Shown here piece by piece: positions 25,441 to 32,944 of a DNA stretch of 64,000 nt; positions within the stretch are counted from its first letter, which is position 1, and every line of letters starts with the position of its first letter. Source of the stretch: Mesobacillus jeotgali. GTDB taxonomy: Bacteria > Bacillota > Bacilli > Bacillales > Cytobacillaceae. The notes under the pieces are model-generated. The model was not told where the DNA came from and made no database searches. It saw nothing but the letters and a program-made list of their open reading frames with translations. The translations under genes were made by a program, and so were the position numbers. The stretch is taken from contig NZ_CP025025.1 in assembly GCF_002874535.1 (NCBI RefSeq), positions 3,715,353-3,779,352 on the forward strand. Reading direction: 5' to 3'.

Positions 25441-26610
25441 ATGGAAAGAATAGATTTTGACAAAGTAGTGGACCGGAACAATTCACATTCAGTGAAGTGG
25501 GATGCGATCGATAAGGTTTTCGGCAAAGACGATATCCTGCCAATGTGGGTCGCGGATATGGACTTCCATCCTCCCAAGGCAGTTACGGATGCACTGAAGG
25601 ACCGGATCGAACACGGGATTTTCGGCTATACATTTGTCCCGATGTCTGTAACTGAAGCGATACAGGACTGGATGAAAAATCGCCATGATTGCGAGTTCAA
25701 GAAATCATCTATCGTTTTTAGCGAAGGGGTCGTCCCTTCGATCAGCACGGCAATTCGAGCATTTACTCAAAAAGGCGATAAGGTGCTTGTTCATTCCCCT
25801 GTGTACCCACCATTTTTCAACATGGTCAATAATAATGATCGAACTCTGGTAACATCTAATCTCCTATATGAAAACGGGAGATTCGAACTCGACTTTGCTG
25901 ACTTTGAAGCAAAGCTGAAAGAAGGGGTGAAGATGTTCATCCTTTGCAACCCGCATAACCCGGGTGGCAGGGTATGGACGAGAGAAGAGCTGGAAAAAGT
26001 CGGTGACCTGTGCGTGAAGCATGACTGTCTGATCGTTTCAGATGAAATCCACTCCGATTTAGTGTTCAAGCCGAACGTCCATATCCCGATCGCTTCAATA
26101 AAAGAAGAGTTCAGGGAAATCACAACGACATTCGTTGCACCAAGCAAAACCTTCAATCTTGCTGGTCTGCAGGCATCCGCCGCATTGATTCCCAATAAAG
26201 ATTTGAAGGCAAAATTCAAAGAAATCCATGATCAGCAGGGCTTCTTCACATTGAATGCCTTCGCGATCGCCGGAATGGAGGCAGCCTATCGCGGCGGCGA
26301 GGAATGGCTTGATCAACTGTTAGCTTATCTGGATGAGAATATGAAAATAGCGACCGACTTTATGGCAGAACATCTGCCCGCACTAAAACCGATGAAAGCA
26401 GATGCCACTTACCTTTTGTGGATTGACTGCCGAGAACTTGGTTTGAGTGACGAGGAGATAAAGGATACCCTGCTCAATAAAGGGAAGCTGGGACTGGAAC
26501 CAGGAACGAAGTACGGTGAAGGCGGAGAAGGCTTTGTACGGATGAATCTGGCATGCCCCCGTGAGACATTGAATGAAGGACTGGAAAGATTGAAACTGGC
26601 ATTCAGTTAG
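25441..26610 (+). CDS. patB: PatB/MalY-type C-S lyase (cystathionine beta-lyase)
   Basis: 389 residues from the ATG at 25441. A fold-type I PLP enzyme that splits cystathionine to homocysteine, pyruvate and ammonia, and can release thiols from other S-conjugates. PLP-site segments: CNPHNPGGRVWTREELEKVG, VSDEIHSDLVF and the Schiff-base Lys in SKTFNLAGLQ. The family N-terminus DRNNSHSVKWDAIDKVFGKD is present. It makes its own transcript with a terminator at 26624. Confidence 0.92.
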   Translation: MERIDFDKVVDRNNSHSVKWDAIDKVFGKDDILPMWVADMDFHPPKAVTDALKDRIEHGIFGYTFVPMSVTEAIQDWMKNRHDCEFKKSSIVFSEGVVPSISTAIRAFTQKGDKVLVHSPVYPPFFNMVNNNDRTLVTSNLLYENGRFELDFADFEAKLKEGVKMFILCNPHNPGGRVWTREELEKVGDLCVKHDCLIVSDEIHSDLVFKPNVHIPIASIKEEFREITTTFVAPSKTFNLAGLQASAALIPNKDLKAKFKEIHDQQGFFTLNAFAIAGMEAAYRGGEEWLDQLLAYLDENMKIATDFMAEHLPALKPMKADATYLLWIDCRELGLSDEEIKDTLLNKGKLGLEPGTKYGEGGEGFVRMNLACPRETLNEGLERLKLAFS

Positions 26611-26623
26611 AACTAAAAAAAGC

Positions 26624-26662
26624 AAAAATGGAGCTGTCCCATTCGGGCAGGCTCCATTTTTT
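26624..26662. terminator. Terminator after patB
   Basis: AAAATGGAGC / GCTCCATTTTTT stem with a loop of about 16 bases. It also reaches the stop of the convergent gene at 26661. Confidence 0.85.
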
Positions 26663-27110
26663 ATGCGCTCACTTCCAGCGCTTCGTAATATGGCTCTAAG
26701 GAATAGCCGATGATTGTATCCATGAATGGGTGTAACTCTTCCGGAATCAGCATGCGTGCGTAATCCCAGGCATTCATCTCAATCTGGAGGGCAACCTTCT
26801 TTTTTAACAAGTCATTGCCGGTTTCCTCCATCTGATGAATTAACTCCGCAAGTTCGCGGTCCTCGGCATGGCCAATTTCATGTACAAAAACGACCGCAAG
26901 ATAATCCTCAAATTGTTCTAATGACGAAAAGAGCTGCAGGCATTGCGCCTTGATCTCTTCAATATATAAAGTAATCGTATGAGTACCGAAATTATATTTC
27001 CCGCCCGCAAACCGGTCGCCCGGAAAAAAATCCTCAAGTTCAACCTGGACACTGCTGCCAGATTGGACAAGAATGGGTTCGATAATACTCTCTATCTGTA
27101 AGTTCTTCAA
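26661..27110 (-). CDS. Small HExxH zincin-like protein of unknown family
   Basis: 149 residues, no signal peptide or membrane helix. The central motif VFVHEIGHAEDRELAEL contains HEIGH, the zinc-binding core of many metallopeptidases, with an acidic residue soon after. A later segment NAWDYARMLIPEEL places a Glu/Asp-rich helix where a third ligand could lie. The N-terminal half is beta-rich (GKYNFGTHTITLYIEEI). This layout suits a minimal cytosolic zincin, but catalytic activity is inference. Stands alone between patB and a 21-bp repeat array. Confidence 0.65.
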   Translation of the reverse strand: MKNLQIESIIEPILVQSGSSVQVELEDFFPGDRFAGGKYNFGTHTITLYIEEIKAQCLQLFSSLEQFEDYLAVVFVHEIGHAEDRELAELIHQMEETGNDLLKKKVALQIEMNAWDYARMLIPEELHPFMDTIIGYSLEPYYEALEVSA

Positions 27111-27280
27111 TTTATACCCCTACTCTTGATATTAGAATATAAATTGTATTATATCGCTTTTGTAAAATAATGAAAACATGACTTTTACCCCGGTTTTTAA
27201 TGTGCTAAACCTATTTGGAACAATATGATTGCTTGATTCCGCTAACAAGGAGGATAACCATCCGTAAACGTGCCTGATTC

Positions 27281-27402
27281 CGCGAAAAGAGAGGATAATT
27301 TCGCGAAACCTTTGCGGAATTCCGCGAAAAACAAACGAAATCCCGCGAAATTCCATCATAATTCCGCGAACTGGAGATTTCGCGTTTTTTCTCCAATTCC
27401 AG
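27281..27402. repeat. 21-bp periodic array C with cap hairpin (CGCG core)
   Basis: CGCGAA cores start at 27281, 27302, 27323, 27344 and 27365, an exact 21-bp period. They end in CGCGAACTGGAGATTTCGCG followed by TTTTTTCTCC, matching the cap of array A (GGCGAACTGGAAATTTCG). Together with its flanks it fills the 320 bases between the HExxH gene and the next small gene. No coding frame is credible. Confidence 0.85.
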
Positions 27403-27409
27403 GAGAGGT

Positions 27410-27441
27410 AAAAAAAGAACAGCCAATAAATCAGCTGTTCT
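27410..27441 (-). terminator. Terminator overlapping the end of the small membrane gene
   Basis: AGAACAGC / GCTGTTCT stem then seven T on the minus strand; the stop codon lies inside the stem. Confidence 0.8.
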
Positions 27442-27649
27442 CCTTTGTATCGTTCATTTGCTTCATGATTGCCTGCTCGTGTTCCTTTGCTTTCTGCGCT
27501 TCCCTTTTGGAAATTTTGATGATGTATCTCATCGTCAGGATCGCCCCAATCAGGAAAACGAGTGAAGTGATCGCGGCCGGGATATATTCAGACTTGTCTT
27601 CTGGAAAATATAAAAATAATGAGATGACAAACCACTTACTCATTCTCAT
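27431..27649 (-). CDS. Small membrane protein with cytoplasmic coiled tail, unknown function
   Basis: 72 residues. A first hydrophobic segment (WFVISLFLYF) is followed by a short charged loop and a clear transmembrane helix (ITSLVFLIGAILTMRYII). The Lys/Glu-rich helical tail is KREAQKAKEHEQAIMKQM. GGAAGATGAGAATG gives two possible ATG starts. No family recognised. Confidence 0.6.
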   Translation of the reverse strand: MRMSKWFVISLFLYFPEDKSEYIPAAITSLVFLIGAILTMRYIIKISKREAQKAKEHEQAIMKQMNDTKENS

Positions 27650-27716
27650 CTTCCTTTCTTAAGCTCTCAAAACATTATAGCAAGCTTTAGGAATCCGTCC
27701 AACATGATGCTATGTT

Positions 27717-28445
27717 CTATTTCAAAACATTGATTTTTTCAATGACGACATCATTCTCCGGCTTGTCCTGTGCGCCTGTTGGCGTAGAGGCAATCTTGTC
27801 CACTACATCCATTCCCTCAACCACTTGGCCGAAGACGGTATGTCTGCCATCAAGATGAGGCGTCCCGCCGCTTTCATACATCTTCAGTACTTCTTCGGGA
27901 TAGCCTGCCTGCTTCATCTGCTCTGGCAAACTAGCATCCAACTCGCTGTTCTGGACGATGAAGAACTGGCTTCCATTCGTGTTCGGCCCGGAGTTGGCCA
28001 TCGATAATGCACCGCGGATGTTGAAAAGCTCTTTTGAAAATTCGTCTTCAAACGGGCCGCCGTAAATACTTTCGCCGCCCATTCCAGTTCCATCAGGATC
28101 GCCGCCCTGAATCATGAACCCGTCAATAACGCGGTGAAAGGTGACTCCTTCATAGTAGCCCTCTTCACTGTGCTTAATAAAATTCTCTACTGCCTTTGGA
28201 GCCTGCTCGGGGAAAAGCTTGATTTTAACACTGCCCATGGAAGTGACCATTTCCACAAGCCTTTCATTTTCCTGAACTTCGGCAGTCGCTTGAGGGTAAT
28301 CAAGATCTTCCTGGGCCTGGCCAGCTTGTCCAGCATTAGTCGTTTCTTCCTTCTGCTTGTCTGCTTCCTGCTTTTCATCAGCTGTACCGCAGCCCGCAAG
28401 TACAACCATCATTGCAAATAAAATCGCGAATATTTTTTTAGTCAT
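27717..28445 (-). CDS. Cyclophilin-type peptidyl-prolyl isomerase lipoprotein
   Basis: 242 residues. The signal peptide ends in LAGC, so the mature protein is a membrane-anchored lipoprotein on the outer face. A Glu/Gln/Lys linker precedes a cyclophilin domain with [28 protein letters not shown] and [20 protein letters not shown], which include the core active-site residues. It probably speeds folding of exported proteins. GGAGGGATACATACA precedes the ATG. Confidence 0.92.
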   Translation of the reverse strand: MTKKIFAILFAMMVVLAGCGTADEKQEADKQKEETTNAGQAGQAQEDLDYPQATAEVQENERLVEMVTSMGSVKIKLFPEQAPKAVENFIKHSEEGYYEGVTFHRVIDGFMIQGGDPDGTGMGGESIYGGPFEDEFSKELFNIRGALSMANSGPNTNGSQFFIVQNSELDASLPEQMKQAGYPEEVLKMYESGGTPHLDGRHTVFGQVVEGMDVVDKIASTPTGAQDKPENDVVIEKINVLK

Positions 28446-28552
28446 TGTATGTATCCCTCCTATTAGACACTTTAAACGATTACAAAATGTTTTGCATCTG
28501 TCTTTTTTGCTATAATATAAGAAATTAACTCGAACTCGAAAGGAGCTTCAAT

Positions 28553-28936
28553 ATGGCTGAATTAAACATTGGCGATCAGGTAACTGCCATTTATAAGACC
28601 GGCAAATACATAGGCGAAATCACGGAACGCAGGCCACAGCACTATCTTGTCCGAGTATTGGCTGTCGCAAAACACCCAATGCAGGGCGACCTCCATAATC
28701 CAAAGGATGCAGCAATTGGCTTTTTCCATGAAAGAAAAGCACTTTCCTATCGCGAACAAGCAAATATCCCGGAAAAAATGGTCAAGCCATTCGATGGTGA
28801 AATCCCAGAATACCTTGAGTCATTAAAAGAAGCTACCAGCAAGCTTCGTGCCGAACTACAAGGTGACGATTCCGCATGGGCACAGCAAAGCCTTAGAAAT
28901 CTCGAATCTCTTGAGAAGGATTATTATAAAAATTAG
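28553..28936 (+). CDS. kapB: Kinase-associated protein KapB
   Basis: 127 residues. In B. subtilis KapB is needed for KinB to feed the sporulation phosphorelay. Conserved parts include GDQVTAIYKTGKYIGEITE and YLVRVLAVAKHPMQGDLHNP. Although KapB is often called a lipoprotein, no signal peptide or lipobox is visible here, so this copy looks cytosolic. AAAGGAGCTTCAAT precedes the ATG. Convergent with kapD. Confidence 0.88.
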   Translation: MAELNIGDQVTAIYKTGKYIGEITERRPQHYLVRVLAVAKHPMQGDLHNPKDAAIGFFHERKALSYREQANIPEKMVKPFDGEIPEYLESLKEATSKLRAELQGDDSAWAQQSLRNLESLEKDYYKN

Positions 28937-28948
28937 CCTATCAACGCC

Positions 28949-28981
28949 AAAAGCCAGATTGTATGTTCCAATCTGGCTTTT
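28949..28981. terminator. Bidirectional terminator between kapB and kapD
   Basis: Perfect AAAAGCCAGATTG / CAATCTGGCTTTT stem with a seven-base loop between convergent genes. Confidence 0.92.
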
Positions 28982-29605
28982 CTATGCGAATTTATTGAGC
29001 AGTTTGGAAAAATCGACCATGTCCCCGATTGTTGCGGGTTCCGGTTTCTGCAGATATTGTTTGTCTTTTTCCACGAGCTTGTAAATGTGGTAGGTCGTCA
29101 AAGCATCGTCAAGTGCACGATGGTGTTTTCCGGTCCCTTCCCTGCCATACTCCTGTACTGCCTTCCAAAGACCCGTTTGATTCTGGTCGCCGAAGAAACG
29201 CTTATATTCCATCGAAAGGTCAATCTGCTTACCCGGCAGCGGAAAAGCTGCAGAAGCCTGCTGGCAATTTTGCTGCAATACCTTCATGTCCATATTGCCC
29301 CAGGTGACAATCTGGCAATTCTTGCTCCCACCCATCGACTTAAGCTTATCTACCAAAGCCTTGAACGTGATTCCTGAATTCACCTGTTCCTGAGAAATGT
29401 TCAGGAAAGAACGGCAGCGTTCTGTCAAAATCGGAAAACGCATCGGCCTTACATAGGAAGAAAATTGTTCAACAATCTTGCCGTTCTCGACAAGTACAGC
29501 CCCAGCTTCAATGATTTCCGGGTAAAAGCCCCTTCTCCTGCTGTTGCGGTCAGGCATCGTAAATTCAAAATCAATAAATAATGTTGTCCTTTCTTTTTCG
29601 CTCAT
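28982..29605 (-). CDS. kapD: 3'-5' exonuclease-like KapD (inhibitor of KinA pathway to sporulation)
   Basis: 207 residues with DEDD-exonuclease motifs: FIDFEFTMPDR (D and E of Exo I), a central NMDMKVLQQNC, and GKHHRALDDALTTYHIYKL with the HxxxxD motif. KapD was named for inhibiting the KinA branch of sporulation initiation when overproduced; its molecular substrate is not settled. The Exo I motif is DFEFT where classical members have DxET. Convergent with kapB. Confidence 0.9.
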   Translation of the reverse strand: MSEKERTTLFIDFEFTMPDRNSRRRGFYPEIIEAGAVLVENGKIVEQFSSYVRPMRFPILTERCRSFLNISQEQVNSGITFKALVDKLKSMGGSKNCQIVTWGNMDMKVLQQNCQQASAAFPLPGKQIDLSMEYKRFFGDQNQTGLWKAVQEYGREGTGKHHRALDDALTTYHIYKLVEKDKQYLQKPEPATIGDMVDFSKLLNKFA

Positions 29606-29837
29606 GCTTCCCCAACTTTCTGAAAAGCCAGTAGTTGTATGTAACCAGTATATGCTTTTCGGTCGATTATTTTTTCTATTATATCACGTTTCTTGGTAAA
29701 TTTTTAAATTTTCTGCAATTTAGACTCGGCATTTTTTTAAACATAAGGGGTATCGGAAAAAGAAGTGAAAAACAGCTCGTTCGTTCCGATAATATGATGA
29801 GTAATAAAAAATCATTTAGACGCAGAAAGGAATTATC

Positions 29838-31655
29838 GTGAGGATTATAACAGGCTATCTTTTGATTTTACTATTGATCCCAGCGTTTATTGCAGTTGTC
29901 ATTCTAACTTATACCGAAGCAGGGAATGCCGTAAGTTTCAGTGATATCCTTGATGAAAAGATCGAGCTTTCAGAGACGAAGCTTTCTCAAACCAGTTTAA
30001 TTCTTGCCAATAACGGCGAGGTCATCACCGAAATTTATCGACCGATGAACCGGAGCTATGCTGCGGGGCATGAAATCCCTGATTTTATAAAAGATGTGTT
30101 CATTATTTCTGAAGATCGAAACTTTGAAAAGCATCCTGGTTTTGATCTGCCTGCAATCGGCCGTGCACTGGCTATTAATATCCATTCCGCTGACATTGAA
30201 CAGGGTGCGAGCACTATTACCCAGCAGCTGGCGCGGAATCAATACTTAAACCATCACAAATCTTATAATCGCAAGCTGAGTGAAGTTTTATATGCTTACC
30301 AGCTGGAGAAGTCTTTTTCAAAGGCAGAAATTCTCGAGCAGTATTTGAATGCAATTTATTTCCATAATAATGCTTATGGAATCAAGGCTGCCGCGGATTT
30401 TTATTTTAAAAAAACGCCTGCAAAATTAACAGAAGCAGAACAGGCATTTCTCGCTGCAATTCCAAATAATCCATCCTACTATGACCCGATTAAACATTTT
30501 GAACGAACAAAAAAACGCCAGGAACGGCTGATTGACCAGATGGCTCAACATGGAAAAATCAAACCTGAAGCGGCTAAAAAGTTAAAGAAGGAACCAATCA
30601 ACTTAAAAGTCGATTACAGGAAAGATTCATATCCGGATTATTCTTCCTACGCATTACATGAACTGAGAGAACTGATTTTCGAACAGGAGAATATCGATAA
30701 CACTGATGATTTAACCGATAGAATTGAGGAGTTGCTTCGTTCAGGGGTGACCATCCATACAAATCTTGATATTGAAATGCAAAAACGGACTGTCCAGGCA
30801 GTCTCAGATCATCTGCCAGACGCAAATATCCAGGGAGCTGCCACAGTGGTCAACCATGAAACCGGCCAGATAGTCGCTATTTCAGGAGGAAAGGGTTATC
30901 AGAGTGGCGACTTCAATCGTGCGTACCAGGCTTTTCGCCAGCCTGGCTCATCAATCAAGCCACTGCTCGTCTATGCCCCATACTTTGAAAGGTTTGATGC
31001 AAACCATGATTCTCAAATAAACGCAGGACCTCTTTGCATCAAAGGATATTGTCCGAAAAACTACGGAGGTTCCACTTATGGGATGGTTACACTTGAAAGG
31101 GCGTTCATCAACTCCTACAACACACCCGCAGTGAGAATTTTACAGCAAGTTGGCGTGGACGAAGCGTTCGGAGACCTTAAAGCATTCGAATTTGGAAAAG
31201 TCACAGAGCAAGACCACGTTCTGGCGTCGGCAGTCGGTGGGTTCACAACTGGAATGAGCCCTCTAGAAATGACATCAGCTTATACGGTTTTCTCCAATAA
31301 AGGGCTTTTCCTGAAGCCAAGGGCAATCTCGAAGGTAACAGGTTATAGCGGAGAGGTACTTTATAAATGGAATGACGAACCTGTCCAGGTTTGGAATCCA
31401 AGCACCGCCGAAAAAGTCAGAAGCCTCCTGCAAAAGACCGTAACTTCAGGAACAGCAAGAAAGGTGGCGGCTGCCGTCCACGGTGCTGGGGGAAAGACCG
31501 GAACGACAAATGATTTTAAAGACTTCTGGTTCATCGGCTTCAACGGGCCGCTGACTGCAGGCGTGTGGGTCGGCAAAGACAAACCTGAGAGCATGGAACA
31601 TATCAATCATCAGTCGCCACACCTATTGATCTGGAAAGACATCGTAAAAAAATAG
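29838..31655 (+). CDS. pbpD: Class A penicillin-binding protein (PbpD/PBP4)
   Basis: 605 residues starting at a GTG after AAAGGAATTATC. It makes and cross-links peptidoglycan on the outer face of the membrane. An N-terminal membrane helix (GYLLILLLIPAFIAVVIL) is followed by a GT51 transglycosylase domain (FIISEDRNFEKHPGFD, GASTITQQLARNQYL, KAEILEQYLNAIYF). The transpeptidase domain has the active serine in RQPGSSIKP, the SxN motif in FINSYNTPAVRI and KTGTT (GGKTGTTNDFKDFWF). B. subtilis pbpD is likewise near kapB/kapD and yufK. Confidence 0.94.
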   Translation: MRIITGYLLILLLIPAFIAVVILTYTEAGNAVSFSDILDEKIELSETKLSQTSLILANNGEVITEIYRPMNRSYAAGHEIPDFIKDVFIISEDRNFEKHPGFDLPAIGRALAINIHSADIEQGASTITQQLARNQYLNHHKSYNRKLSEVLYAYQLEKSFSKAEILEQYLNAIYFHNNAYGIKAAADFYFKKTPAKLTEAEQAFLAAIPNNPSYYDPIKHFERTKKRQERLIDQMAQHGKIKPEAAKKLKKEPINLKVDYRKDSYPDYSSYALHELRELIFEQENIDNTDDLTDRIEELLRSGVTIHTNLDIEMQKRTVQAVSDHLPDANIQGAATVVNHETGQIVAISGGKGYQSGDFNRAYQAFRQPGSSIKPLLVYAPYFERFDANHDSQINAGPLCIKGYCPKNYGGSTYGMVTLERAFINSYNTPAVRILQQVGVDEAFGDLKAFEFGKVTEQDHVLASAVGGFTTGMSPLEMTSAYTVFSNKGLFLKPRAISKVTGYSGEVLYKWNDEPVQVWNPSTAEKVRSLLQKTVTSGTARKVAAAVHGAGGKTGTTNDFKDFWFIGFNGPLTAGVWVGKDKPESMEHINHQSPHLLIWKDIVKK

Positions 31656-31678
31656 ACCGGGCAGAAGTTCCGCCCGGT
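31656..31678 (+). terminator. GC hairpin after pbpD
   Basis: ACCGGGC / GCCCGGT stem immediately after the stop; the T-run is weak. Confidence 0.55.
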
Positions 31679-31697
31679 TCAACTTAAATCTTTATTC

Positions 31698-31815
31698 TTG
31701 ACCGTCATTACCATTATGACGGACACTTTTTCTTTCCTTCTGATCCATTTCTGTCCGTCATCACTCCTATGACGGACACTTTTTCTTTCTTCTCACACAT
31801 TTTTGAACGTCATCC
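31698..31815. repeat. 52/53-bp hairpin repeat, mini-array 3 (2 units)
   Basis: Two units 53 bp apart, each with a perfect inverted repeat (CCGTCAT-TACCATT-ATGACGG; then GTCCGTCAT-CACTCCT-ATGACGGAC) followed by ACTTTTTCTTTC. A decayed third stem start lies at 31806. Layout matches arrays 1 and 2: a CTGTC..GACA stem, then CTTTTTC and a C/T-rich spacer. It sits between convergent pbpD and yufK. Confidence 0.75.
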
Positions 31816-31819
31816 ACAT

Positions 31820-32377
31820 TTAAATCGGCAAGCTCGCAATCAGGCTGTTATACACTTTTACCGCAAGATATATGATGCCGAGGACAAGCGTACTCCAGAG
31901 AATGACCTGGAAGAACACGATTCCGATCAATCCAGCCATCGTGAGCTTGGGGCTGATTTTATAGACAAAATAAATGAAATATACCATTGTTGCAACAGCA
32001 AAAATAGCCATTATACCGATAAAGCTGTAGAAGCTTAGCAAGGATATTACGCTGCCCACAAAATAAATCGTTGCGCCATGGCGAATCAGATACAGGCTTT
32101 CCCCTTCATGATCCTTTGAGAAAAACAAGAGACTGACCTCGTTTATAGTATCGGCAATCAGCTTCATGGCCGCAAACACCATGAAATACACCACCATCAG
32201 TAAAGCCAGCAAGGATAATTTAATCCCGGTATCAGAAAAGAATTCAAGCATTCCCTCATAGATCCCGGCATTTTTCAGGATGGAGATCAACTCCATTTCC
32301 GTGCGCAATGATAGAGACAAACTAAACAAAATAATGGACAGCAGCGGAAAGTAGCTTGTTAAATATGGATTTCTCAT
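31820..32377 (-). CDS. yufK: DUF5366 membrane protein (YufK-like)
   Basis: 185 residues from the ATG at 32377 (MRNPYLTSYFPLLSIILFSL), with five to six transmembrane helices and few charged residues. A longer GTG start four codons upstream is possible. No catalytic motif. The name rests on the position between pbpD and the mrp operon, as in B. subtilis, and on overall size and character. Function unknown. Confidence 0.65.
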   Translation of the reverse strand: MRNPYLTSYFPLLSIILFSLSLSLRTEMELISILKNAGIYEGMLEFFSDTGIKLSLLALLMVVYFMVFAAMKLIADTINEVSLLFFSKDHEGESLYLIRHGATIYFVGSVISLLSFYSFIGIMAIFAVATMVYFIYFVYKISPKLTMAGLIGIVFFQVILWSTLVLGIIYLAVKVYNSLIASLPI

Positions 32378-32523
32378 AGGACAATTCACTCAATTCTTTC
32401 ATTTCCTACTAAATATTATGAAAGAATTTTTCAATACCAGCAACAAAAAGAAAAAAGCCCCTTTGCAGGAACTTTAATTTTTTTGAAACCTTTATGAGGC
32501 TCGTCCGTATAAAAAGGTTGGTG

Positions 32524-32727
32524 TTATTGTGGCACAATCCGGACGTATTCTCTTGAACCGAATGGTACATATGTGGCAGTTTCAACCTCGTCCAACTCTG
32601 ACTGCTGGACTTTCAGCACTCCAGGTCCTTGCTTTGACAACTCTTTGTCATTCCTGTTATCGAGAAACATGAACCCCGAAAATAAACTAAGGAATATCCC
32701 GATGCATACTGTCAGCTTTCGGGCCAT
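32524..32727 (-). CDS. Small exported or membrane-anchored protein, unknown function
   Basis: 67 residues. An N-terminal hydrophobic segment (LTVCIGIFLSLFSGFMFL) is either a signal peptide or a membrane anchor. The exterior part is about 45 residues and ends in YVPFGSREYVRIVPQ. GGGGGATAAGCC precedes the ATG, which supports real translation. No family recognised. Confidence 0.6.
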   Translation of the reverse strand: MARKLTVCIGIFLSLFSGFMFLDNRNDKELSKQGPGVLKVQQSELDEVETATYVPFGSREYVRIVPQ

Positions 32728-32944
32728 GGCTTATCCCCCCTATTCACTGTTAGTATGCAAAAAGAATCATGATTTTATTCAACAATGGATAAAACCTTTA
32801 TTCATCAAGGTCGATAACATGCATCTGCATCTTTTTTACGATATAATTTTCACATCAGTGAGTTGGGGGCATGAACTTGATTAAATTGGCAAAAAATATA
32901 ATGTTAAGCCATGCATTTGGAATTAAATAAGGAGGTATTATCAT

